From positions 620,001-684,000 of the forward strand of contig CP032507.1 of NCBI GenBank assembly GCA_008375315.1: a stretch of 64,000 nucleotides of DNA, in the 5' to 3' direction. Position numbers and translations under genes: made by a program. The notes beneath the pieces are model-generated. The model searched no databases. It was not told the origin of the DNA and saw only the letters and a program-made list of their open reading frames with translations. Source of the DNA: Ectothiorhodospiraceae bacterium BW-2 (lineage in GTDB: Bacteria; Pseudomonadota; Gammaproteobacteria; Thiohalomonadales; Thiohalomonadaceae). Position 1 is the stretch's first letter; the number at the start of each line of letters is the position of its first letter. This document shows, one piece after another, positions 1 to 6,823 of the stretch.

Positions 1-137
1 TCACTCGGCTCCACCCGATCCCCTAGCGAGGCGGGTCGGCCATTGACCGCTACCCGATTGTCACAGATCCACGCCTCCATCTGCCGTCGCGATCCTAGGC
101 CGTAGTTGGCCATCACTTTATGTAGTTTTTCACTCAT
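1..137 (-). CDS. rluB: 23S rRNA pseudouridine synthase RluB, N-terminal fragment (window edge)
   Basis: Only the first 45 codons are inside the window. The start is the ATG at 137-135 and the frame is open to base 1. The visible peptide begins MSEKLHKVMANYGLGSRRQ and continues with an S4-type RNA-binding segment (EAWI, then VAVNGRPA), which is the usual N-terminus of the RluB/RsuA pseudouridine synthases. RluB modifies U2605 of 23S rRNA in E. coli. The start overlaps the end of scpB by 8 bases, and rluB commonly follows scpA-scpB in gammaproteobacteria, which supports RluB over the related RsuA or RluE. The catalytic domain cannot be checked here. Confidence 0.85.
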   Translation of the reverse strand, partial: MSEKLHKVMANYGLGSRRQMEAWICDNRVAVNGRPASLGDRVEPS

Positions 138-717
138 GCTCTCTCTGCTCCTGCTGCTCTTCGACGAGTACTCTATCAAGATGGCGCTCGATCTCCTCTA
201 GCGAACGCAGCTCTTGTAACGGCGGTAACTGTTCTAGTGATTTAAGGTTAAAGTAGTCCAGAAACTGCCTTGTTGTTGCCAATAGCGCCGGCCGTCCCGG
301 AACTTCGCGGTGCCCTATCACCCGCACCCACTCACGCTCTTGTAGGGTTTTAATGATTTGGCTGCTCACCGCTACCCCCCGAATCTCTTCGATCTCCCCC
401 CGAGTTATCGGTTGGCGATAGGCGATAAGCACCAATGTCTCTAACAGCGCCCGACTATAACGCGGCGGTCGCTCCTCCCACAGCCGACTTACCCAGGGGG
501 AGAGTTCGCTGCGGGTCTGAAAGCGAAAACCGCTCCCCACCTCCACCAGCTCGATCCCCCGCCCATCGTAGTGGTGCTGTAGTCGGGCCAGTAGCTGGCG
601 CAGCTCCTCTTGTGATGGGATCGGATCGTTAAATATCCGTTGCAGCTCGGAAAGTGAGAGCGCTCTATCGGCCGCAAAGAGCGCCGCTTCAACAATCTGT
701 TCCGTCGTGGGGATCAT
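130..717 (-). CDS. scpB: Segregation and condensation protein B
   Basis: 195 aa, the normal size for ScpB. This is the winged-helix (kite) subunit that dimerises and binds ScpA to form the SMC-ScpAB condensin complex used in chromosome segregation. The N-terminal helix region (IVEAALFAADRALSLSEL) and the second winged-helix region around residues 85-150 (RYSRALLETLVLIAYRQPITR, then the GRPALLATTRQFLDYF stretch) are typical. The gene overlaps scpA upstream by 4 bases (ATGA) and rluB downstream by 8 bases, so translation is probably coupled. Confidence 0.93.
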   Translation of the reverse strand: MIPTTEQIVEAALFAADRALSLSELQRIFNDPIPSQEELRQLLARLQHHYDGRGIELVEVGSGFRFQTRSELSPWVSRLWEERPPRYSRALLETLVLIAYRQPITRGEIEEIRGVAVSSQIIKTLQEREWVRVIGHREVPGRPALLATTRQFLDYFNLKSLEQLPPLQELRSLEEIERHLDRVLVEEQQEQREHE

Positions 718-1508
718 CGGCTGCGGACAAATAGGGTGGCAAAAGTGTCGGCCTGAATCAGCTCAATAAGCCCCTGTTTTAGCAGCTCTAGTAGCGCCAT
801 AAAGGTGACCACCACACCGCGCCGCCCCTCTGCGAGGGTAAAGAGTTCGCCAAAAGGGGTAAACTGTTCGCGACCGATTCGGTCTAGAATTTGACCCATC
901 CGCTCCCGTATCGAGAGCGGCTCTCGTTGCACCTGATGGCTGCTAAAGAGCTCTGATCGCAGCAGCAGCCCCTGCATCGCCGCTAACAGCTCCGCGAGTT
1001 CGACCTGCGGCTGAGGACGGTGTTGCCGCAGCGCCGTAACGGCGATATCAACCTGCCAACAGTCGCGCTCCTGCCGAGGCAGCTCATCTAGCGCCTCAGC
1101 CGCCTGTTTACACTGCTCATACTGTTGGAGCCGCCGTATTAGCTCTAGGCGCGGATCGGCCTCCTCCTCTTCCGAGAGAGTCACCGGCTTAGGGAGCAGC
1201 ATTCTCGATTTGATCTCAGCTAGTAGCGCCGCCATCACCAGATAGTCGCCCGCTAGCTCAATCTTTAACTCCTGCATCAGCTCGACATAGTGCATATACT
1301 GCTCGGTAATTGCCGCAAGTGGAATATCGAGAATATCGATATTCTGTTTGCGAATAAGGTAGAGCAGCAGATCGAGCGGCCCCTCAAACGCCGCCAAAAA
1401 GACCCGCAGCGCATCGGGTGGAATAAAGAGATCGGCGGGGAGCTCCTTTAACGGCTCCCCCCTGACTCGAATCTCTTTGGTCAGTTCGTTCTCATCTCCC
1501 ATCGTCAA
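714..1508 (-). CDS. scpA: Segregation and condensation protein A
   Basis: 264 aa, in the range of the family. ScpA is the kleisin that bridges the SMC heads. The N-terminal signature is clear (FEGPLDLLLYLIRKQNIDI at about residues 42-60, followed by DIPLAAITEQYMHY), as is the C-terminal winged-helix part (VVTFMALLELLKQGLI near residues 233-248). It sits between trpS and scpB and overlaps scpB by 4 bases. The trpS stop lies 12 bases upstream of the start, consistent with one operon. Confidence 0.93.
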   Translation of the reverse strand: MTMGDENELTKEIRVRGEPLKELPADLFIPPDALRVFLAAFEGPLDLLLYLIRKQNIDILDIPLAAITEQYMHYVELMQELKIELAGDYLVMAALLAEIKSRMLLPKPVTLSEEEEADPRLELIRRLQQYEQCKQAAEALDELPRQERDCWQVDIAVTALRQHRPQPQVELAELLAAMQGLLLRSELFSSHQVQREPLSIRERMGQILDRIGREQFTPFGELFTLAEGRRGVVVTFMALLELLKQGLIELIQADTFATLFVRSR

Positions 1509-1520
1509 GGGTGAGTCGGG

Positions 1521-2720
1521 CTAGTAGTTGAGCCGCATCGCCTGCTTAACCTCTTTCAGAGTCGCTTGGGCAACGCTGCGAGCCGCTTCGCTCCCCTCCA
1601 TAATGACATTGCGAATTATCTGCGGCGACTCCTCTAACTCCCGCGCCCGTTCGCGAATCGGACGCAGCTCCCCCTCAATCGCCTCAATCAGCGGCTGTTT
1701 GCAGTCGAGACAGCCGATCTCGGCTAAGCGGCAGCCATTCAATACCCAGTCACAACGGCTAGTATCAGAGTAGATCTGGTGTAGCTGCCAGACCGGACAG
1801 CGCTGCGGCTCCCCCGGATCTAAGCGGCGCACTCGCTGGGTATCGGTCGGCATTTTGCGCACTTTAGCCTCAATCGCCGCCGCCGACTCTCGCAGCGAAA
1901 TCGTATTACCATAAGATTTAGACATCTTCTGTCCATCTAGCCCCGGCATTTTTGGCGCTTCGGTCAAGAGAGGCTCCGGTTCAGGCAAAATGATCTTGCC
2001 CGATCCCTCCAGATAGCCGAATAGCCGCTCTCTGTCTCCTAAGGTAATGTGCCCCTGATCATCGAGCAGCGCCTTAGCCTTCTCTAGCGCTTCGCCATCG
2101 CCCTGCTCGTTCCAAGCTCGCCGCAGTGACACATAGAGCTTAGCACTCTTTTTGCCCATGCGCTTAATTGCCGCCTCAGCGAACGCCTCAAAGTCGGGTT
2201 CTCGGCCATAGAGATTATTAAAGCGCCGCGCCACCTCTCGCGTCAATTCGACATGAGCCACCTGATCTTCACCAACCGGCACCCAGTGGGCGCGGTAGAT
2301 CAAAATATCGGCGCTCTGTAGCAGTGGATAGCCTAAAAAGCCGTAGGTAGCTAGATCGCGCTCTTTTAACCGCTCCTGCTGATCTTTGTAGCTCGGCACC
2401 CGCTCTAGCCAACTGAGTGGAGTGGACATCGACAGCAGCAGATGCAGCTCCGCGTGTTCGGGTATATGGGATTGCACAAATAGCTTAGCCGAACCGGGGT
2501 TGATCCCCGCCGCCAGCCAGTCGATCACCATCTGCCACACATGCTGCTCAATCGTAGCGCTCTCCTCATAGTGGGTCGTTAGAGCGTGCCAATCGGCGAC
2601 AAAGAAGAAGCACTCATACTCATGCTGTAACTTAATCCAGTTCTGTAACACACCGTGATAGTGTCCTAAATGGAGACTTCCGGTAGGGCGCATACCCGAT
2701 AACACTCTTTGATTAGACAC
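1521..2720 (-). CDS. trpS: Tryptophanyl-tRNA synthetase
   Basis: Class I aminoacyl-tRNA synthetase that charges tRNA-Trp. The HIGH-type motif (SLHLGHYHG) lies near the N-terminus and the KMSKS loop (GQKMSKSYGN) is near residue 270. I chose the GTG at 2720 because it is preceded at close range by GGGGAG and gives the family N-terminus (VSNQRVLSGMRPTGS). The reading frame also runs back to a TTG at 2768, but those extra residues resemble nothing in the family. The product is about 399 aa, the longer form with an insertion before KMSKS rather than the roughly 335-aa E. coli type. Confidence 0.93.
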   Translation of the reverse strand: MSNQRVLSGMRPTGSLHLGHYHGVLQNWIKLQHEYECFFFVADWHALTTHYEESATIEQHVWQMVIDWLAAGINPGSAKLFVQSHIPEHAELHLLLSMSTPLSWLERVPSYKDQQERLKERDLATYGFLGYPLLQSADILIYRAHWVPVGEDQVAHVELTREVARRFNNLYGREPDFEAFAEAAIKRMGKKSAKLYVSLRRAWNEQGDGEALEKAKALLDDQGHITLGDRERLFGYLEGSGKIILPEPEPLLTEAPKMPGLDGQKMSKSYGNTISLRESAAAIEAKVRKMPTDTQRVRRLDPGEPQRCPVWQLHQIYSDTSRCDWVLNGCRLAEIGCLDCKQPLIEAIEGELRPIRERARELEESPQIIRNVIMEGSEAARSVAQATLKEVKQAMRLNY

Positions 2721-2768
2721 ACTTCTCCCCGTTAATTTCGTTAAATAGTGGATTGACCCTCGCCCCAA

Positions 2769-3464
2769 CTAGAGCAGGGTATAGAGTAGCAGCTGAAACG
2801 ATTCGACCGAAATCCCAGTCGCTAAAACGAGCAACGAGATCACCCCCTGTACCGCCGGATTGAGAATCTGCCCTAAAAGGCCGGTAATCAGCAGCCCTAA
2901 CAGAATCACAAAGCCATAAGGCTCAATCAACGACAGGCGATAGGCCAACGGGCCTGGCAATATGGCGGTAAGAACCCGCCCGCCATCCAGCGGCGGCAGC
3001 GGTAACATATTCAGCACCAGCAGCACCGCATTAATTAAAATTCCCGCTACCCCAAGATAGAACAGAAACAGTGTCACCCCATTAATGGAGCGGCTCCATA
3101 GCGCCGTAAGCAGAATGAGCAGCGCCCATCCGAGCGCCATCAGCAGATTGGCCATCGGCCCCGCGAGTGCCACCAGCGCCATATCGCGATTAGGACGGCG
3201 CAAATTCTCCCAGGTGACCGGCACCGGTTTAGCCCAGCCGAAGATAAATCCGCCCAACATTAGCAGCACGCCTGGCACCACAACGGTTCCTAACGGATCG
3301 ATATGTTTAACCGGATTGAGAGTTAACCGCCCCAGCATCATAGCCGTCTTATCCCCCAACAGCTTAGCTACCCAGCCATGAGCCACCTCATGCACCGTAA
3401 TCGCCAGCACCACCGGCACCACCCAGACAGCGACTCGTTGCAGCAGCGATAGCTCCTCCATCAC
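2769..3464 (-). CDS. Site-2 protease family (M50) membrane metalloprotease
   Basis: 231 aa, strongly hydrophobic with about five to six membrane segments. The zinc site HEVAH is at about residues 25-29 in the first transmembrane helix, and the second metal motif (NMLPLPPLDGGRV) is near residue 168, both hallmarks of the M50 site-2 protease family. It lacks the PDZ domain of RseP, so it belongs to the short YwhC-like subgroup whose substrates are mostly unknown. It overlaps yciO by 4 bases and trpS begins about 50 bases downstream, a common neighbourhood for this subgroup. Confidence 0.88.
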   Translation of the reverse strand: MMEELSLLQRVAVWVVPVVLAITVHEVAHGWVAKLLGDKTAMMLGRLTLNPVKHIDPLGTVVVPGVLLMLGGFIFGWAKPVPVTWENLRRPNRDMALVALAGPMANLLMALGWALLILLTALWSRSINGVTLFLFYLGVAGILINAVLLVLNMLPLPPLDGGRVLTAILPGPLAYRLSLIEPYGFVILLGLLITGLLGQILNPAVQGVISLLVLATGISVESFQLLLYTLL

Positions 3465-4087
3465 TCCACCTCAAACGGTTCGGTAGCGCCCAGACCAACG
3501 CGCATAATCTGTGGCACCTCTTCAGTTAGATCGACCACCGTTGAGGGCTCTAGTGAGCCATACCCCCCATCGATAATCAGATCGACCTGATGCTCCAGCG
3601 TCGCCCGAATCTCGTAGGGATCAGACTCAGGCACACTCTGCCCCGGCAGGATGAGAGTCGAGCTTAACAGCGGTTCACCGAGCTCCTGTAGTAACCCCAG
3701 CGCAATCGGGTTAGAGGGCACTCGCAGCCCGACCGTCTTTCGCTTCGGGTGCATCATTCGGCGCGGCACTTCGCGAGTCGCCTGTAGAATGAAGGTGTAG
3801 GGGCCGGGGGTCACCGCCTTTAACAGCCGATAGATGCTATTCTCCACGCGAGCATAGGTGCCGATTTCGGAGAGATCACGGCAAACTAGGGTAAAATGGT
3901 GTTTATCATCGACGCGACGAATAGTCCGAATCCGCTCTAACGCCCCCTTATCTCCTAAGCGGCAGCCGAGCGCATACCCCGAATCGGTAGGATAGACGAT
4001 AACCCCCCCCTCCACCACCACAGCGGCGGCCTGCCGAATCAGGCGGGGTTGGGGGTTATCACAATGGATCTGAAAAAATTGGCTCAC
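3461..4087 (-). CDS. yciO: YciO-type Sua5/YrdC family protein (threonylcarbamoyl-AMP synthase-like)
   Basis: About 208 aa. The YrdC fold is visible from IRQAAAVVVEGGVIVYPTDS through KHHFTLVCRDL and TPGPYTFIL to GLRVPSNP. Proteins of this fold make L-threonylcarbamoyl-AMP from threonine, bicarbonate and ATP for the t6A modification of tRNA. The YciO branch is a paralogue with a less certain role. The GTG at 4087 gives VSQFFQIHCDN, matching the usual YciO N-terminus. The frame also extends to a TTG at 4123. It overlaps the site-2 protease by 4 bases. Confidence 0.88.
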   Translation of the reverse strand: MSQFFQIHCDNPQPRLIRQAAAVVVEGGVIVYPTDSGYALGCRLGDKGALERIRTIRRVDDKHHFTLVCRDLSEIGTYARVENSIYRLLKAVTPGPYTFILQATREVPRRMMHPKRKTVGLRVPSNPIALGLLQELGEPLLSSTLILPGQSVPESDPYEIRATLEHQVDLIIDGGYGSLEPSTVVDLTEEVPQIMRVGLGATEPFEVE

Positions 4088-4135
4088 AGGGGTAGGTTCC
4101 GAATGCAGAGGGTGAAGAGTCAAGGCGCTGCTCTG

Positions 4136-4990
4136 TTATCCTGCGGATGCAGAGTCGAGCTCCAACAGTTGCCATACCGGTTGCAGGGTGTTGGGCAGAG
4201 GTGGTAACCGACCCAACAGATGCCAAGGACGATCTTCACTATGAAAATCGGAACCGGCCGAGGCGTAAAGACGGTATTTTAACGCTAATGGGGCTAAGCG
4301 TGCAGCATCTTCTGCACTTTGACTACCAGAAACCACCTCTATCGCCTCCCCTCCGGCGTCAATAAAGGCCTCAAACAGACGACAAAGTTTAGCCCGACTT
4401 AGCGAATAACGGGCCGGATGGGCCACGACCGCAACCCCTCCGGCGGCCCGAATCCAGCCCACCGCCTCGCTCAGTTCGGCCCACTCGCCCGCGACATGGC
4501 CCGGCTTACCGGCACGCAAAAAGTGGCGAAAGACCTCGCCGACCTGTTTTGCATACCCCCTCTCGACTAGCGCCATCGCAAAGTGGGTGCGGCTAATAAT
4601 CCGCCCCTGCGCCAGTCGTGCCGCCCGCTCATAGATACCGCCAATCTGCTGTTTATCTAGGCGTCGCCCCATCTCCTCGGCACGCCAGTGGCGAAACTGA
4701 CGCAACCTCACCAACCCCTGCTGCAACGCCTCACTCTCCGGATCGATTCCCAAACCGACAATATGGATCGTCTGCCGCTCCCAACTAACCGATATCTCCA
4801 CCCCCGAGACCAGCTCCATCCCAACCAACCGAGCCGCCCCAGCCGCCTCTGCCAAGCCGTTTAGCTCATCGTGATCGGTTAGCGCCAGTGTTCTCACTCC
4901 TAAACGGTGCGCCAGCGTCACCAACTCCGTCGGTGAGAGGCTACCGTCGGAGGCGCTACTGTGGCTGTGTAGGTCGATAGTTAAGTACAT
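4136..4990 (-). CDS. rnm: PHP-domain phosphoesterase, RNase AM (YciV)
   Basis: 284 aa. The PHP metal-binding motifs appear in order: DLHSHSSASDGSLSP at residues 6-20, LTDHDELNGL near 38, AHPARYS near 190 and AGSDFH near 245. The family hydrolyses 3',5'-bisphosphonucleotides and, in E. coli, trims short 5' ends of RNA as a 5'-3' exonuclease (RNase AM). It is the first gene of the leftward run ending in rluB, and neighbouring yciO and trpS is a conserved arrangement. Confidence 0.9.
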   Translation of the reverse strand: MYLTIDLHSHSSASDGSLSPTELVTLAHRLGVRTLALTDHDELNGLAEAAGAARLVGMELVSGVEISVSWERQTIHIVGLGIDPESEALQQGLVRLRQFRHWRAEEMGRRLDKQQIGGIYERAARLAQGRIISRTHFAMALVERGYAKQVGEVFRHFLRAGKPGHVAGEWAELSEAVGWIRAAGGVAVVAHPARYSLSRAKLCRLFEAFIDAGGEAIEVVSGSQSAEDAARLAPLALKYRLYASAGSDFHSEDRPWHLLGRLPPLPNTLQPVWQLLELDSASAG

Positions 4991-5003
4991 AGACCCTTAA
5001 ACC

Positions 5004-5237
5004 TCACTCCCCAATCTGTACCGAGGAGAGGCCACTCTGTTTAGCCACAGTTCGCGCTTGAGGCCGTACCGAAGCTAAGAGTCGCCGTTCCGGGCAGAAA
5101 GTGGTTGAGCGGTTTTTTTCAATCGGATCGATACAGAAACCGCTACTGCGGCCATAGGTGGTGAGCACCACGCTACCGCCCTCGTTACGGGGCACAAAAC
5201 AGAAGCCGCGCTGCCCTAGCTTTACTTGACACCAGCG
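5004..5237 (-). pseudogene. Remnant of an AmmeMemoRadiSam-system radical SAM enzyme (amrS)
   Basis: The open frame read leftwards from 5237 gives WCQVKLGQRGFC then VVLTTYGRSSGFCIDPIEK, a good match to the N-terminal part of the AmmeMemoRadiSam radical SAM protein. It is broken three ways. There is an in-frame TAA at 5238-5240 just upstream. At a run of seven A bases near 5116-5122 the frame is lost, and reading one base back restores family sequence (KKPLNHFLPGT, then LSFGTA). The similarity then stops before the radical-SAM CxxxCxxC cluster. Two independent truncations plus a frameshift make this a dead fragment rather than a sequencing slip. No memo or ammE partner is visible. Confidence 0.75.
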
Positions 5238-5243
5238 TTACCG

Positions 5244-5672
5244 CTAAACCACTGCATCTATGCGCGGTTGTAGCTGCTGTCCTGAAAGGAGTGCAGCCGC
5301 TGAAAACTGCTCCTGATTGGCTTGGTAGGTCTGAATCGCTACCGTTTGTGAATTTTGTCCTTGAGAGCCCCTATCAACTCCGGTCGCAGTGGGCGGGGGT
5401 GGAGGACGAGAGCTAAAATCGGTACCATCGGCTCCTCCCTGTGTGGGCGGCGGCTGCAGAGCGCTAGTCATCGTTGATCGGGCAATCTGAAGTGCGGCAC
5501 CGTAGTCGAGCAGATTAGGATCGATATCTGCCGGACGGTTCAGATTTTGTGGCTGATTGGAACGACTGCTGCTATTAGGCGCAATGGTAACCGCATCGAC
5601 CCCGGAAGGGGCGGAGAGAGGAGCGATCGGCAGAGTCTGCACACTCGCTAGGGAGGAACGATTAATTTCCAT
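5244..5672 (-). CDS. Hypothetical low-complexity protein, Pro/Gln/Ser-rich
   Basis: 142 aa, unrecognised. The ATG at 5672 has a good ribosome site (GAGGT, about 8 bases upstream), so it is probably translated. The sequence is low in complexity: a Ser/Pro/Asn-rich first half, a run of prolines near residue 90, and a C-terminal stretch ending AAALLSGQQLQPRIDAVV. It has no signal peptide, membrane helix or cysteine. The general look resembles small flagellum- or surface-associated proteins of gammaproteobacteria, but I have no specific match. It ends 4 bases before the amrS remnant. Confidence 0.5.
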   Translation of the reverse strand: MEINRSSLASVQTLPIAPLSAPSGVDAVTIAPNSSSRSNQPQNLNRPADIDPNLLDYGAALQIARSTMTSALQPPPTQGGADGTDFSSRPPPPPTATGVDRGSQGQNSQTVAIQTYQANQEQFSAAALLSGQQLQPRIDAVV

Positions 5673-5771
5673 GACGCTTTACCTCAAAACTAACATTGCA
5701 ACAGTTAAAAAATCGGCGCTTGCACCGTATAGCCTCTATTATAGACCCATTTGGATTGAATGCTACCGAAA

Positions 5772-5792
5772 GAGGGGGGCAATGCCCCCCTC
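5772..5792 (-). terminator. Probable rho-independent terminator of hsp20
   Basis: A perfect 9-bp stem (GAGGGGGGC pairing with GCCCCCCTC) with a 3-base loop lies 30 bases downstream of the Hsp20 stop. In the transcribed direction it is followed by only a short T run (TTTCGG), so termination may be imperfect. Confidence 0.6.
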
Positions 5793-5821
5793 AATCCCGA
5801 ACCGGTAACGACAACAGCCGT

Positions 5822-6289
5822 TTAGGCGGCCTCTTTCAGCCCCTCAATTAGGCGAGAATCGTCGCTACGGCTTGCCTCAATGGCAATTTTTCTCGGCTTA
5901 AGCGCCTCGGGCACAACCCGCTTTAGATCGATATTGAGCAGGCCAGCCTCCATTGAGGCGGCAACGACCTCAACATGATCAGCGAGCTGGAACTGGCGCT
6001 CAAAGTTGCGAAAGGCGATACCGTGGTGTAGATAGCGCTTCTCTTTGCCCTCATCTATCCCCTTTTTGCCACTCACCTTTAGCGCATTGCCTTCGACCTC
6101 TAGCTCCAGCTCATGTTCGGCAAACCCTGCAACCGCCATGGTGATGCGATATTGATCCTCATCCACCAGTTCGATGTTGTAGGGGGGGTAGCCGCCACTC
6201 TCACGACGATTGGCACTTTCGAGCATCGAAGCGAGGTGGTCAAAGCCGATAGCGGTACGAAACAGCGGTGTTAAATCGAAGCTGTTCAT
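5822..6289 (-). CDS. Small heat-shock protein, Hsp20/IbpA type
   Basis: 155 aa from the ATG at 6289, chosen because AGGAGG lies 8 bases upstream and because MNSFDLTPLFRTAIGFD is the classic IbpA N-terminus. The alpha-crystallin domain spans about residues 33-135 (PPYNIELVDEDQYRITMAVAGF, then the GLLNIDLKRVVPE strand). The C-terminal IxI motif (RKIAIEA) is present. It is an ATP-independent holdase that keeps unfolded proteins refoldable. A heat-shock-like promoter and a hairpin leader lie upstream and a terminator downstream, so it is probably monocistronic. Confidence 0.92.
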   Translation of the reverse strand: MNSFDLTPLFRTAIGFDHLASMLESANRRESGGYPPYNIELVDEDQYRITMAVAGFAEHELELEVEGNALKVSGKKGIDEGKEKRYLHHGIAFRNFERQFQLADHVEVVAASMEAGLLNIDLKRVVPEALKPRKIAIEASRSDDSRLIEGLKEAA

Positions 6290-6329
6290 GGTTATATCCT
6301 CCTGTTGAGCAATAGGTTTAGAACAGATT

Positions 6330-6357
6330 GTGTGAGCCTCACCTGAGCATCTCACAC
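6330..6357 (-). repeat. Inverted repeat in the hsp20 leader
   Basis: GTGTGAG and CTCACAC form a perfect 7-bp inverted repeat separated by 14 bases, about 40 bases upstream of the Hsp20 start and downstream of the proposed promoter. It would fold as a hairpin in the 5' untranslated RNA. It could be an operator or part of an RNA thermometer. Neither is shown by sequence alone. Confidence 0.45.
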
Positions 6358-6363
6358 CCAACT

Positions 6364-6392
6364 ATATAGAACAGGCCGCCCCCTTTTTCAAG
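6364..6392 (-). promoter_or_regulatory. Sigma-32-like promoter of hsp20
   Basis: On the minus strand CTTGAAA (6392-6386) matches the heat-shock -35 consensus exactly. After 14 bases comes TTCTATAT, only a loose match to the CCCCATNT -10. The position, about 75 bases upstream of a small heat-shock gene, supports the call. Confidence 0.4.
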
Positions 6393-6409
6393 AGAAAAAG
6401 AGATCATTT

Positions 6410-6802
6410 TTAGCTCATCGTCAGCCACTGTTCGGCGACGATTAGCGCCGCATAGCGTCCCATCTTCCCCAAGGTAACCCAGAGTAAAAAGGTCACCAAT
6501 GGCAGTCGTAACAGACCAGCCACCAGACAGATCGGATCACCCACCACCGGTAGCCAGGCCAAGAGCACTACGCCACTGCCCCAGCGCTGAAACCACCGCT
6601 CTGCTCGCTGGAGTTCAGCAACTCGCCGCTGTAGCAGTTGATAGCCCCCTCGCCCCATGCCGTAGGTGATCACACTGCCGATGACATTACCGGCCGTCAC
6701 GCTCAGTAGCAGCGACCAAGGTGGCGCACCACTTTGCAGTCGATAGAGCAGCAGTAGCTCGGAGCTACCGGGGAGCAGGGTTGCCGAGAGCAACCCACTC
6801 AA
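6410..6802 (-). CDS. YqaA-family (DedA-like) membrane protein
   Basis: 130 aa from a TTG at 6802. The sequence SATLLPGSSELLLLYRL followed by AGNVIGSVITYGMGRG and LLAWLPVVGDPICLVAGLLR is typical of the YqaA branch of the SNARE-associated/DedA family, which are inner-membrane proteins possibly related to lipid-carrier flipping. The family N-terminus would begin a little upstream, but there is no ATG or GTG between this TTG and the kinase stop codon at 6826-6824, which is in the same frame. Start choice is therefore uncertain. It is the last gene of the ankyrin-kinase-yqaA set. Confidence 0.7.
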   Translation of the reverse strand: MSGLLSATLLPGSSELLLLYRLQSGAPPWSLLLSVTAGNVIGSVITYGMGRGGYQLLQRRVAELQRAERWFQRWGSGVVLLAWLPVVGDPICLVAGLLRLPLVTFLLWVTLGKMGRYAALIVAEQWLTMS

Positions 6803-6823
6803 GAAGAGTGACCAGTCGATAGC

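Noticed and set aside
2721..2768. Longer TrpS N-terminus from a TTG at 2768
   Set aside because: The GTG at 2720 has a GGGGAG site and yields the family N-terminus; the 16 extra residues match nothing.
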